A stretch of 64,000 nucleotides of DNA. Source: Planctomycetaceae bacterium (GTDB lineage Bacteria > Planctomycetota > Planctomycetia > Pirellulales > Lacipirellulaceae). Shown piece by piece: positions 49,960-58,620 of this stretch; position 1 is the stretch's first letter, and the number at the start of each line of letters is the position of its first letter. The stretch spans positions 1 through 64,000 of the forward strand of contig QIKP01000039.1 in NCBI GenBank assembly GCA_003233055.1, in the 5' to 3' direction. Position numbers and translations under genes: made by a program. The notes under the pieces are model-generated. The model ran no database searches. It was not told the origin of the DNA and was given only the letters and a program-made list of their open reading frames with translations.

Positions 49960-51414
49960 TTAGAACAAGATATATCCTTCTTCCTCGTGCTGACTCAGGT
50001 CGAGTCCCTGCCGCTCTGCCGCTTCGTCGACTCGGAGGCCAATCACCATGTCAACGATTTTGAGGAGAACGAAAGTGACGACGAGGCTGTAAATCCAAGT
50101 GACCGCCACAGCAACGATCTGCCCGACAAGAATGCGGGTGTCTCCTCCCGTTTCGAGGAGGCCCAGCTTATTGCCATCGTCGATGTCCCAGCACGCACGA
50201 GTGGCGAAGACTCCGGTGAGGATCGCTCCGAGTGTTCCACCGATACCATGGACGCCAAACGCATCGAGCGAATCGTCGTAGCCAAACGCTTGCTTGAGCT
50301 TGCTACAAGAAAACGCGCAGACAACGCCGGCGATGGCTCCCATGGCCAAGGCAGGCATCGTGTTGACGAACCCAGCGGCAGGAGTGATGCAAACCAACCC
50401 GGCAACCGCGCCCGACGCGGTCCCTAGAACACTAGGCTTGCCCCGCAAGATCCATTCGTAGAGAGCCCACGACACAGCACCTGCTGCCGCGGAAAAATGA
50501 GTTACCGCAAAGGCACTGGTCGTCAGGCCATCGCTCAACAATTCGCTGCCTGCGTTAAACCCGAACCAACCGACCCACAGCATCGCTGCACCAAGTACGG
50601 TGTAAGTCAGGTTATGGGGACGCATGTCATCCTGGCCGAACCCAACACGACGACCCAGCACGAGCGCACAAACTAGCGCCGAGACACCGGAGCTAATATG
50701 CACCACCGTTCCGCCAGCGAAGTCGAGCGCGCCACCGGCCCAAGAAGTTCCCTTCCCGGCTTGAATGTCAGCGGTCGTATTGAAGGCAAGAATGCCACCA
50801 TCCCATACCCAATGGCAGAGCGGGCAGTAGACGACGGTGCCCCAAAGCACGAGGAACACGACCATCGCACTGAATTTCATTCGCTCGGCAAAGGCACCGC
50901 AAATGAGCGCTGGGGTGATGATGAAAAACATGCCTTGAAACAGCATGTGGGTAAGCGTGGAGATCGGAATTTCGGGATCGAAAAGGGGCGTCTCAGCTTG
51001 GCCCGTCGCGTCGTTCCAGTAACGCTCCACTCCCTGCATGAAGAGGTATTCGCCATCACCGACGTACAGCCCTCCGCCGCCAAACGCAAGCGAATAGCCG
51101 TAGAGCGCCCACAGTACGGTCATCAGTCCCATCAGAAATAGGCACTGCATCATCACGCTCAGGACGTTCTTCTTGCGAACCAAGCCACCATAGAAGAGGG
51201 CAAGGCCAGGCGCGGTCATGAACAGCACCAACGCACAGCAAGTGAGCATCCAGGCGGTATGGCCAGCAAACTCTCCCTGGTCGACCGACTCGCACGTCAG
51301 CACGGGGGCCGCAGAGTCAGGAGAGTCTTCCTGGGCAATAACAGGGGATGTGGCGAGAAAAACGCCGAGCAACGCAATCGCAAACAAGCGACGGCAATGA
51401 GCGGATTGGCCCAT
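49960..51414 (-). CDS. amtB: Ammonium transporter, Amt family
   Basis: An inner-membrane ammonium channel of about 484 residues with a cleavable signal (CRRLFAIALLGVFLATSPVIAQ) and eleven predicted helices. Amt hallmarks: AWMLTCCALVLFMTAPGLALFYGGLVRKKNVLSVMMQCLF, FAERMKFSAMVVFLVLWGTVVYCPLCHWVWDGG, LDFAGGTVVHISSGVSALVCALVLG, PHNLTYTVLGAAMLWVGWFGFNAGSEL, and DDSLDAFGVHGIGGTLGAILTGVFA. GGAGGTG precedes the ATG at 51414 by six bases and fixes that start. The downstream PII and GlnD genes in the same direction form a regulatory unit for ammonium uptake. Confidence 0.95.
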   Translation of the reverse strand: MGQSAHCRRLFAIALLGVFLATSPVIAQEDSPDSAAPVLTCESVDQGEFAGHTAWMLTCCALVLFMTAPGLALFYGGLVRKKNVLSVMMQCLFLMGLMTVLWALYGYSLAFGGGGLYVGDGEYLFMQGVERYWNDATGQAETPLFDPEIPISTLTHMLFQGMFFIITPALICGAFAERMKFSAMVVFLVLWGTVVYCPLCHWVWDGGILAFNTTADIQAGKGTSWAGGALDFAGGTVVHISSGVSALVCALVLGRRVGFGQDDMRPHNLTYTVLGAAMLWVGWFGFNAGSELLSDGLTTSAFAVTHFSAAAGAVSWALYEWILRGKPSVLGTASGAVAGLVCITPAAGFVNTMPALAMGAIAGVVCAFSCSKLKQAFGYDDSLDAFGVHGIGGTLGAILTGVFATRACWDIDDGNKLGLLETGGDTRILVGQIVAVAVTWIYSLVVTFVLLKIVDMVIGLRVDEAAERQGLDLSQHEEEGYILF

Positions 51415-51629
51415 CGTCTTCACCTCCTCAATACCAAGATACGGATTGGTTGAGTAGGAGACGCCGCCTTGGAAGCCATACAATCGACCACCACGCCCTA
51501 CAGCAAGAGAGCCGAGTATAGTCGAACCGCACCGAGAAAGTAAAGGGGTGCCGACTCGCTATTTTTAGGCGCTATTGTTTCTGGCGATATTGCTCCAAAT
51601 GAAGAAGGGTCAGCGACCAGGGGGAGAAA

Positions 51630-52211
51630 TTACTTGGCAACCTTTTGCCAAGGGACATCCTCCTCGCCTCCAATCTGATTGACAGCCCGTGTCAGAACGA
51701 ACAACAGGTCGCTCAGCCGATTGAGGTAGAGAAGCGCCTCGGATCGCAACTCGGCTTCTCGAAACAACGTCACCACCAGCCGTTCCGCACGTCGGCAAAC
51801 AGCCCGAGCGACATGCAGTCTGGCGGCTGCGGGGCAACCACCCGGTAAGATGAACGCCTTGAGTGGTGGCAACTCCTCCTGCCATCGGTCGATCGCCCTT
51901 TCGAGCGTCTCGGTATGCCGAGGCCCGAGCAAGTCGGTTCTCTTCGCCGCCGGCTCGGGAGTGGCGATCTCCGCGCCAAGGTCGAAGAGCTCGTTCTGCA
52001 CTCGACCCACTAGCTGGTCGATTTCGCCGAGTGGGTCGGGCTCGCGGGGCGATTTTTTCATGGCCACCAATTCAGCTCGAACCACCCCCAACTGGGCGTT
52101 CAGTTCGTCGACGGTCCCGCACGCTTCGATTCGCAAGTGATCCTTCGCCACGCGCTCGCCACCATAGAGCGAAGTCTCTCCCCCGTCGCCTGTTTTAGTG
52201 TAGATCTTCAT
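51630..52211 (-). CDS. ATP:cob(I)alamin adenosyltransferase, PduO type
   Basis: Makes adenosylcobalamin from cob(I)alamin and ATP. The 193 residues begin MKIYTKTGDGGETSLYGGERVAKDHLRIEACGTVDELNAQLGVVRAEL, with the TKTGD ATP-binding motif. They include FILPGGCPAAARLHVARAVCRRAERLVV, where the RxxxRRAER arginines contact the substrate, and LLYLNRLSDLLFVLTRAVN. Length is right for a stand-alone PduO/MMAB enzyme. No cobalamin riboswitch was found upstream, and no B12-dependent enzyme gene lies next to it. Confidence 0.94.
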   Translation of the reverse strand: MKIYTKTGDGGETSLYGGERVAKDHLRIEACGTVDELNAQLGVVRAELVAMKKSPREPDPLGEIDQLVGRVQNELFDLGAEIATPEPAAKRTDLLGPRHTETLERAIDRWQEELPPLKAFILPGGCPAAARLHVARAVCRRAERLVVTLFREAELRSEALLYLNRLSDLLFVLTRAVNQIGGEEDVPWQKVAK

Positions 52212-52306
52212 CGTCTTTATCGTAGGAGGAAATGTCCCGTGTTACAACGCGCAGCACCCGCGTTTCCATCGGTCCCGAGCAATTCGTCGCGGAGGGGCGC
52301 CAACAT

Positions 52307-52355
52307 GCCAACGAGCTACGCCTCGCCGGGGGCCGCGTAGCTCGTCGGCTATTGG
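52307..52355. repeat. Two opposed family A palindromes (copies A6, A7)
   Basis: GCCAACGAGCTACGCCTCGCCGGGGG is followed directly by GGCCGCGTAGCTCGTCGGCTATTGG. The pair is degenerate in single arms but in opposite orientation as at 37.7 kb. It lies between the HD-GYP gene end and the pduO gene start. Confidence 0.65.
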
Positions 52356-52389
52356 CGCAATGGAAGTGGTTGGCGAAGCACGTTTTTTC

Positions 52390-53730
52390 TCAGGCCGCCG
52401 AGAGGGTCGGCAGCGGTTTCTGAATACTGAGGTTGGACCTCTTTTCCAGGTCGAGAATCTCCGGCGTGGCCTCGGTCTCTCCGACTCGCCAGGCTTCGAC
52501 GATCGGCCGGTAGTAATTCGAGGCGTTGGCGCGCAAAACACGTGCGACTCGGTCATCGGAGAGCCTCACGTACGATCCAATAGGAAAGAGTGAAATCGTC
52601 TTCAGCAGCGCTCGGACGGACGAACTATCGAACTGCCCCGACTTGACTCCGTGGAGCATGTATTCGACGGCATAGTAAGGCATGAGCGCAGGCCGGTGGG
52701 GGCGGGGGGAGACCAGCGCGACATAAACGTCGGCAATGGCCGCCACCTTGGAAGCGTCGTGAATCGCCTTCCCTTTTCGTTTTCGTGGATAGCCCGATCC
52801 GTCGCATCGTTCGTGGAGTTGGTAGGCGACCATTCGGCTCGCCAGTGGTACTTGGCCCAGGTGGTCTTCCAAGAGATCGAACGTATGGAAGGGATGGGGG
52901 CTAATCAGGTCGAATTGCTTGTCGTCGAGAACGACATCTTTGCTGTGGAGATGAGCCGGCACGTTGACCATTCCGACGTCATGCATCAAGCATCCGACGC
53001 CCAGTTCGACCAAGGTCTTCCTATCCCATCCGAGGTTGACGCCGACCGCCGTGGCGAGCATGGCCGTGTGCAGACTATGGTGCCCCGGGTAGCCATCGCC
53101 AACGGGATTGGCACCGAGACGTACGAAAAGATCGATGTCCTGCGTTGCCTGCACGAGCGTCTCGCGAACGATGGTTTCGTGGGCGTCGCCGACGATCGAC
53201 CTTCCCTCTTCTAAAGTCGCAACAAGCGATTCGACCTGCTGCGTCGAGGCAAGAAATTTTTCGGAAATTTTTGCCTCGGTCTCGGGATGGTACGGGAGCG
53301 CGCCGAGCTTGACGATCACGTTCGAGAAGGGAACCCCCGTCGGCCGGACGGCGAGCCGATCGCCCTGCGTCACGGCCTCGTCGATCAATTGGCTTGCTTT
53401 GGTTTGAATCAAGCATTCGTTCGTGCTTCGGGCACGGAGTGGCTTGGTGGCGACCCCTTGTGGCTGGCCGACTTGGGGACGTTGGTGGTCAACCGGTCGA
53501 GGGCGAGCAGGCAATGCCGAAGGAGCAATAAGACGCGCGTTGCCGGCGCAGTCGGAGGGAGCCTCCTCCAGCCGGATGGCGCGGTAATGGGTGCCACAGC
53601 GGACGCAGGCCCAACTCTGCCCCTTCTCCCCCGCACGAATCGGGCGTATCGGGAGCGGTAGCCGGCATTGGACGCATGCCGCGGTGAGCGAAACCTCTGC
53701 GACAGCGTTTCCGCTGAGCAAGCTGGACAT
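52390..53730 (-). CDS. HD-GYP domain protein with N-terminal zinc-ribbon
   Basis: A 446-residue candidate cyclic-di-GMP phosphodiesterase. Residues 15-50 form a zinc-ribbon-like motif with two CxxC pairs (C19/C22 and C42/C45). The HD-GYP domain begins around GHHSLHTAMLATAVGVNLGWDRKTLVELGVGCLMHDVGM, with the HD pair, and continues to HPFHTFDLLED and QLHERCDGSGYPRKRKG, a near-standard HHExxDGxGYP motif in which the first His is replaced by Leu. VSPRPHRPALMP matches the usual later motif. Signal input probably comes through the ribbon or partner proteins. No GGDEF or receiver domain is visible. Confidence 0.85.
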   Translation of the reverse strand: MSSLLSGNAVAEVSLTAACVQCRLPLPIRPIRAGEKGQSWACVRCGTHYRAIRLEEAPSDCAGNARLIAPSALPARPRPVDHQRPQVGQPQGVATKPLRARSTNECLIQTKASQLIDEAVTQGDRLAVRPTGVPFSNVIVKLGALPYHPETEAKISEKFLASTQQVESLVATLEEGRSIVGDAHETIVRETLVQATQDIDLFVRLGANPVGDGYPGHHSLHTAMLATAVGVNLGWDRKTLVELGVGCLMHDVGMVNVPAHLHSKDVVLDDKQFDLISPHPFHTFDLLEDHLGQVPLASRMVAYQLHERCDGSGYPRKRKGKAIHDASKVAAIADVYVALVSPRPHRPALMPYYAVEYMLHGVKSGQFDSSSVRALLKTISLFPIGSYVRLSDDRVARVLRANASNYYRPIVEAWRVGETEATPEILDLEKRSNLSIQKPLPTLSAA

Positions 53731-53996
53731 GGTGCTAGACTCTTACTGGTGCATTGCTTCTCTCGGCTGGCGTAGCCGCTAAAGCGGGCGTGCCGGGCGG
53801 GGATCATAGGAGAAGGGCCCCTGCCTCGAAAACACCAATCGGGCCCGATCCGATCGACTTGGTTGAAAATCGCCGTCAAATTCCGCAAAATAGTGAAAAT
53901 AAGCAAAGTAGGGTCAGCCCGCGCACTCCCCCTCGGGCCTTCCTGCTTCACTTCCCGTCCCATCCTTCCCCCATTTTCCCTCGGAAGTCCCGTCCC

Positions 53997-55706
53997 ATGA
54001 AGAACTCTCTGCTCCTGAACACCTCTTCTGAAACCGGGAAAAGCGGCGTTCCCGCTGGATGCTTTCGCATCCTGTTCGCCCGTTCGGGAGATCGACTTCG
54101 GCTCGGTTTGTTGCTTGCGATGCTCGTTGCATCGGCGGACAGGGTGGGTGCCGAAAAGCCCCCCTCGGAGCCCGCCAACGCAGCGACCCGTAGCAACAAC
54201 ACGGAGGGCGAGTCGCTAGAAAACGGGGCCGAAAGTGATGGGGAGAAGGACGAGGAAAGCAAGGACAACGAAAACAACGACGAGGAGAGCGACCGCGAGA
54301 CGCTCACGATCCAACTTGCGCCGTTCAAAATCAGCCACGAGTCGGACGTCCGATTCGTGGCGAGCAAGATGGCCCCGGTAAAACTCGAACCGAAGGCATG
54401 GGAGGATTTCGAGATCGTCGAAGTGGTCTCGCACGGCGCTACGGTCCGTCAAGGAGAGGTGGTGGTTCGCTTTGACGGCAAGGAACTGAAAGAAGCGATC
54501 GAGGAACTGGAACTGAACCAACGCCTGGAAGAACTGGCCCTTATCCAATCCGAACAGGAGCTGCCGCGGCTCGAGAAATCGATCCGTGAGAACTTCGAGC
54601 GAGCCGAACGAACACTCGCCGAAGCCCTCCTGGACTACGACCACTACCAGCAAACGGGCCGCGATTTGATGCTCCAGGGAATTGAGATGAGCCTCCAGGG
54701 GACGCAGCAGCACGTCGAGTCGGTACGTGAGGAACTCCGACAACTGGAGAAAATGTATGAGGCGGATGATCTTACCGAAGAGACGGAGGAAATCATTCTC
54801 AAACGACAACGAGCGGCCGTCGAGCAGGCAGAATACTCCCTGAAACAGGCGAAGGTTGCTCACGCCCGAAACCTCGAAGTCTTTGTCCCCCGTTATGACA
54901 TTCAAGAGAAAGAGTACGTCGACGACGTGCGGATGGAGTTGGAGCGGGCAAGGACTGCGATGGAAACCGAGATAAGCCAAGCCCGATATGAGCTGGAGAA
55001 GGCGAGACGCGAGCAAGCCGAGTCCTTGGAGAAGCACGCCGAGCTGACGAGTGATCTCGGACAGCTCACGCTCCGCGCCCCGTCGGATGGCGTCGTCTAC
55101 TATGGAGAATGCGAGGAAGGCGAATGGACGGAGATGGCGGACCTCGTAGGCAGCCTCCAGCCCAAAGAGAGCGTGGAGGTCGACTCGATCGTGATGACCA
55201 TCGTTCAGCCCCGCCCCCTCTATGCCCTCTCGAGCGTCGAGGAATCGCATCGGCCAAGTGTTCGACTGGGCCTTTCGGCGTCGATCCAACCGACCGCGAT
55301 AGGGAGCGCCAAGCTTTCAGCCACCATCTCCCAACTGTCGAGCATTCCTGTCGACGACGACAAGTTCTCCATGGAATTGAAGCTCCACGGGAACGACCAG
55401 CCCGAGTGGCTTGTTGCGGGCATGACCGGGAAGGTGAAAATCACGACCTACGCCAAGGCCGAGGCGATCGTCGTTCCCCAGGCGGCCGTTCATGAAGACG
55501 AAACGAACGACGACTCGAATTACGTCTGGATCGTCCAGGAGGGCGACCTCGAGAAACGGCCAGTCGTGACGGGCCGAACGAAGGGAGACGACATCGAGAT
55601 TACCGACGGGTTGGAAGAGGGGGAGGTCCTCTCGCTCGAGGAAGAAGACGACAAAGTAGAAGACGAGGACCAGGAAAACGAAGACAAGGACGACGAAGAT
55701 GAATAG
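53997..55706 (+). CDS. HlyD-family periplasmic adaptor with acidic ends
   Basis: About 569 residues from ATG 53997, preceded by GGAAG. A long N-terminus with a signal-like helix (LRLGLLLAMLVASADRVGA, residues 34-52) leads into a very acidic stretch (ESDGEKDEESKDNENNDEESDRE). The lipoyl-like half ends in EVVSHGATVRQGEVVVRFDGKELKEAIEELELNQRLEELAL. A long coiled coil (about 250 residues of heptads) follows, then the second half (TLRAPSDGVVYYGECEEGEW), a beta-barrel part, and an acidic tail (EEEDDKVEDEDQENEDKDDEDE). It overlaps the next gene by 8 bp. No ABC or RND exporter is adjacent, so its partner is unknown. Confidence 0.82.
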   Translation: MKNSLLLNTSSETGKSGVPAGCFRILFARSGDRLRLGLLLAMLVASADRVGAEKPPSEPANAATRSNNTEGESLENGAESDGEKDEESKDNENNDEESDRETLTIQLAPFKISHESDVRFVASKMAPVKLEPKAWEDFEIVEVVSHGATVRQGEVVVRFDGKELKEAIEELELNQRLEELALIQSEQELPRLEKSIRENFERAERTLAEALLDYDHYQQTGRDLMLQGIEMSLQGTQQHVESVREELRQLEKMYEADDLTEETEEIILKRQRAAVEQAEYSLKQAKVAHARNLEVFVPRYDIQEKEYVDDVRMELERARTAMETEISQARYELEKARREQAESLEKHAELTSDLGQLTLRAPSDGVVYYGECEEGEWTEMADLVGSLQPKESVEVDSIVMTIVQPRPLYALSSVEESHRPSVRLGLSASIQPTAIGSAKLSATISQLSSIPVDDDKFSMELKLHGNDQPEWLVAGMTGKVKITTYAKAEAIVVPQAAVHEDETNDDSNYVWIVQEGDLEKRPVVTGRTKGDDIEITDGLEEGEVLSLEEEDDKVEDEDQENEDKDDEDE

Positions 55707-56928
55707 GAAAGCAACGGTGCGGAGCGTGGCGATGGCGTTCGCGCTGCTGGTATTGGGCAAAGCGATCGCGGTCGAAGCGGACAAGGGCGTCGCTTCGCCT
55801 CCGATTTCGCCGTTGGCCACCACCGGCCCGGTCCCGCATGCCATCGTGGCTCCGTCCCAGAAAACGATCCGGGCGTCGATCGAGCGGGGCGTCGATTTTT
55901 TGCTTCGTGACCAGCGGCCAAGTGGTGGCTGGGGAAGCGCGGAACAGACGAAAGGTTTGAACATCTACGCCCCGGTGCCTGGAGCGCACCATGCCTTTCG
56001 CACGGCCGTCTGTGGATTGGTGGTCGAAGCCTTGGTGGAGGCGGAGCCACGCCTCACGGGCGACTTGAAGCTTCGGGTCACCAAGGCGATCGATCGGGGC
56101 GAAAAGTGGCTACTCGAAAATGCGGACGACGTGCGCCGCGCAGAAATGGACGCCCTCTACAATACTTGGGGGCATTCCTTCGGCACGACCGGGCTGGTGC
56201 GGCTCTACCAGCGAGCCGAAGGGGACGACCCGCGGCAGGAGAAGCTCCGAGAGGCGATTGAAATTCAGGTCGAAAAACTCCACCGCTACGCCTTCGTCAA
56301 TGGCGGATGGGGCTACTACGACTTCGAACACCATACCCAAGTCCCGGGGGGGAGCCCCAATAGTTTTACGACGGCGACCGCGCTGATCTCGCTGCGTCAG
56401 GCTCAAGCGATGGGCGTGGAGTTTCCTCAAAAGGAGATTGGCGAGGCGATCGCATCGATCCAGCGGCAACGGAATCCTGACTTCACTTACGCCTATGGCG
56501 AGTACTTGCGGATGCGGCCAATGCGGCCGATCAACCGGGCCGGGGGTAGCCTTGGTCGCTCGCAAGCCTGCAATCTTGCTTTGCGACTCTACGGCGATAA
56601 GCGAGTAACGGACGAAGTGCTCAAGACCTGGCTCAACCGACTCTTTGCCCGAAATGGATGGCTTAGCCTCGGCCGCAAACGCCCCCGCCCTCATGAGTCG
56701 CACTTCGCGGTGGCGGGTTACTTTTACTACTACGGGCACTACTACGCCAGCAAGACGATCGAGCAGCTTCCGGAGGCGGAACGCCCTCATTTCCAGGATC
56801 ATCTCGCGAACATTCTGATCCCTTTGCAAGAAAAAGGGGGGAGTTGGTGGGACTTTCCGTTCTACAACTACCACCAGCAATACGGCACCGCGATGGCCGT
56901 GACGTCTCTACTCCACTGCGAGCGGTAG
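55699..56928 (+). CDS. Secreted alpha/alpha-toroid (prenyltransferase-like) protein
   Basis: A 409-residue exported protein. Signal peptide: MNRKATVRSVAMAFALLVLGKAIAVEA. The mature part has repeats like those of squalene-oxidase/terpene-cyclase toroids: IERGVDFLLRDQRPSGGWGSAEQ, AFRTAVCGLVVEALVEA, YAFVNGGWGYYDFEHHTQVPGGSPNSFTTATALISLRQAQAMG. It lacks the DCTAE or DxDD catalytic motifs of cyclases, so a binding role is more likely. Translation is coupled to the HlyD-like gene (ATGAATAG overlap), which implies that the two proteins act together in the envelope. Confidence 0.8.
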   Translation: MNRKATVRSVAMAFALLVLGKAIAVEADKGVASPPISPLATTGPVPHAIVAPSQKTIRASIERGVDFLLRDQRPSGGWGSAEQTKGLNIYAPVPGAHHAFRTAVCGLVVEALVEAEPRLTGDLKLRVTKAIDRGEKWLLENADDVRRAEMDALYNTWGHSFGTTGLVRLYQRAEGDDPRQEKLREAIEIQVEKLHRYAFVNGGWGYYDFEHHTQVPGGSPNSFTTATALISLRQAQAMGVEFPQKEIGEAIASIQRQRNPDFTYAYGEYLRMRPMRPINRAGGSLGRSQACNLALRLYGDKRVTDEVLKTWLNRLFARNGWLSLGRKRPRPHESHFAVAGYFYYYGHYYASKTIEQLPEAERPHFQDHLANILIPLQEKGGSWWDFPFYNYHQQYGTAMAVTSLLHCER

Positions 56929-57250
56929 CCTCGCCCCCGGTGGTTGGGGGGGCACGCGTGCCACGATGTCGCGGATCGGCTACGTCTCGCGGCATTTCGA
57001 CCGTCGGTTGCGGTATTTTCGCTACGTCGCTTCCAACTTCTGCCACCCGAGTCGGGTCGTGCCGATTGCGCCCCTGACGGGTGGTGTCGATTTCTCTGTC
57101 GAGACGGGATCGACTTTCAACGCATCGCCTGGGGTGAACTAGGATTGAGTGGACACCCATTCCGCGAGCTGCATTCTCCCCGCCCTGGGGTCCCCCGGGT
57201 CGGGGAGAACCTGGCTCGCTGATCCCCACCTGAAATATCGAGAATTGTCG
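56929..57250. other. Intergenic region with a strong hairpin
   Basis: 322 bp. It holds a 12-bp perfect palindrome GGCACGCGTGCC (56951-56962) and, nearer the next gene, the hairpin listed at 57174-57209. The track ORF at 56944-57222 reads in no clear coding pattern. I see nothing else. Confidence 0.5.
57174..57209 (+). promoter_or_regulatory. Stable hairpin in the leader of the next gene
   Basis: TTCTCCCCG (57174-57182) pairs perfectly with CGGGGAGAA (57201-57209). Inner pairs CCC/GGG and GGGG/CCCC extend the stem. It ends 41 bases before the ATG at 57251. It could be a terminator-like or leader element, but no U-tract follows. Confidence 0.5.
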
Positions 57251-57952
57251 ATGGGCTTTTTAAAGACATTTTTTGACGACGTATTTGCCGACGAGCGCCC
57301 CAGCCTCGTGGTTCCGCCACCTGAAGTGAGCACCTTTGAGCAAGTCAGTGACGACGAGCTCGAGGCCCACTTGAAGATCGAGCGGTACGGCGACTTCGTT
57401 CTCACTGACGCGATCCGCCCCTCCTTTAATCTGGATGTCGTCCCGACGGCTGGATATCGCCATGATGTTTATCGTGACGAGGAGAATGGTGCCGATGTGC
57501 CCGTCTTGATGGCAGCCGTCTCTCGTGACGGAATGCTCGACCTTTTCATGGAGTTGATCGAGCAGCTAGGGCCAACGGTCGACGTGGTACTCGAAACGAG
57601 CCATGGCCATCGCTCCGGCCACCACACCGACCTCTACCGCGAACAGATCGACATGCCGATTCTTCAAAGCATCCTTTGGGACTTTGAAGACCTGCTGATG
57701 AACGACGGGTGCACGGGGATCGCTGTATTGAATCCACGGATTCCCCAGGAAGTGCAACTCGACGAACACAAGCTGCTCATCGCGTACGGTTCGGACCTCG
57801 GCGTGTATGAAAATCTCCTGAAAGAGGGCCAAATCCCTTGCCAAGACAAGATGAAATTTCTCACCGAAGCGGAGCATGTCCATTCCAGCAACGAGCGCTA
57901 CGTCGGGGAATTTGAAGAACTCAAGATGCGACTAGGGATGGACGGAGAGTAG
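57251..57952 (+). CDS. Conserved-looking protein of unknown function
   Basis: A soluble, acidic protein of 233 residues from ATG 57251 (MGFLKTFFDDVFADERPSLVVPP). I do not recognise a family. The middle part, VDVVLETSHGHRSGHHTDLYREQIDMPILQSILWDFEDLLMNDGCTGIAVLN, has several His and Asp residues that could bind metal. The end, VQLDEHKLLIAYGSDLGVYENLLKEGQIPCQDKMKFLTEAEHVHSS, is well ordered. No signal or membrane segment is seen. The track start at 57149 would translate through the hairpin leader and is unlikely. It stands alone on the plus strand, convergent with folA. Confidence 0.7.
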   Translation: MGFLKTFFDDVFADERPSLVVPPPEVSTFEQVSDDELEAHLKIERYGDFVLTDAIRPSFNLDVVPTAGYRHDVYRDEENGADVPVLMAAVSRDGMLDLFMELIEQLGPTVDVVLETSHGHRSGHHTDLYREQIDMPILQSILWDFEDLLMNDGCTGIAVLNPRIPQEVQLDEHKLLIAYGSDLGVYENLLKEGQIPCQDKMKFLTEAEHVHSSNERYVGEFEELKMRLGMDGE

Positions 57953-57963
57953 TTCGAGGGTGG

Positions 57964-58018
57964 GTAGCCGACGAGCTACGCCTCGTCGAAAAGGAATAAG
58001 CTACACCTCGTCGGCACC
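57964..58018. repeat. Family A palindrome and a degraded second copy (A8, A9)
   Basis: GTAGCCGACGAGCTACGCCTCGTCGA (57964-57989) is close to consensus. AATAAGCTACACCTCGTCGGCACC (57995-58018) is a half copy. A9 overlaps the end of folA and provides its stop codon. Confidence 0.8.
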
Positions 58019-58537
58019 AGGCCGACCCTCCCCTTTCCGACGCTCCCATTTCTCCAGCGTCACGGCATATTCGTTCCGCGCATCGGCTGGGTAGTCGGTC
58101 GACTCGACCTGCCGCCAGTCGTGGAGGTCGAGCTCGGGGAGCCAGGCATCGCCCTCGGGACTCGCAAGCACCCGCGTTCGATAGAGTCGGTCGGCTCGGG
58201 GGAGCGCCTGCCGGTAGACCTCGGCCCCGCCGACCACGAAGAGCTCGCTACGGTCCATCGTGGTGGTCGGGACCAGAGCGATCGCTTCGTCCCAATTCCT
58301 GGCGACACGAACGCTCTCCTCGCTCACCAAGAAATCAGCCTGCCGTGTGAGAACGATCGACACGCGCCCAGGCAGCGGGCGGCCGATCGACTCGTACGTC
58401 TTGCGGCCCATCACCAAGGCATGGCCCATCGTCAGCGTTTTGAATCGCTTCAGATCGCCCGAGAGCCGCCATGGCAGCCCCCCGCTCCGACCGATGACTC
58501 GGTTTTCAGCAACGGCAACCACGAGAGAGAGGAGCAT
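58001..58537 (-). CDS. folA: Dihydrofolate reductase
   Basis: Reduces dihydrofolate to tetrahydrofolate with NADPH. The 178 residues start at ATG 58537 with LLSLVVAVAENRVIGRSGGLPWRLSGDLKRFKTLTMGHALVMGRKTYESIGRPLPGR. These are the folate and NADPH loops, with the usual Leu-Pro-Trp and the SGDLKRFK acidic site. LFVVGGAEVYRQALPRADRLYRTRV is the later signature. The track ORF begins at 58831, inside thyA, and is not plausible. The last residues (GADEV) and the stop come from a family A repeat. A heptamer CTCCTCC repeat abuts the start codon. thyA lies upstream in the same direction. Confidence 0.93.
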   Translation of the reverse strand: MLLSLVVAVAENRVIGRSGGLPWRLSGDLKRFKTLTMGHALVMGRKTYESIGRPLPGRVSIVLTRQADFLVSEESVRVARNWDEAIALVPTTTMDRSELFVVGGAEVYRQALPRADRLYRTRVLASPEGDAWLPELDLHDWRQVESTDYPADARNEYAVTLEKWERRKGEGRPGADEV

Positions 58538-58540
58538 GAG

Positions 58541-58579
58541 GGAGGAGGGAGGAGGGAGGAGGGAGGAGGGAGGAGGGAG
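58541..58579. repeat. Heptamer tandem repeat, five GGAGGAG units, in the folA leader
   Basis: Five perfect units plus a partial GGAG. On the minus strand this gives (CTCCTCC)n directly before the folA ATG at 58537, with only CTC in between. The transcript therefore lacks a Shine-Dalgarno sequence and instead carries repeats of CUCCUCC, which resembles the 16S rRNA 3' end itself. Confidence 0.92.
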
Positions 58580-58620
58580 CGACTGGCGATTCCTTTTCGC
58601 CGGTCCTTTGCAGCTCGTCG

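Noticed and set aside
52212-52389. Cobalamin riboswitch upstream of the PduO gene
   Set aside because: No B12-box-like sequence was found; the gap contains family A repeats only.
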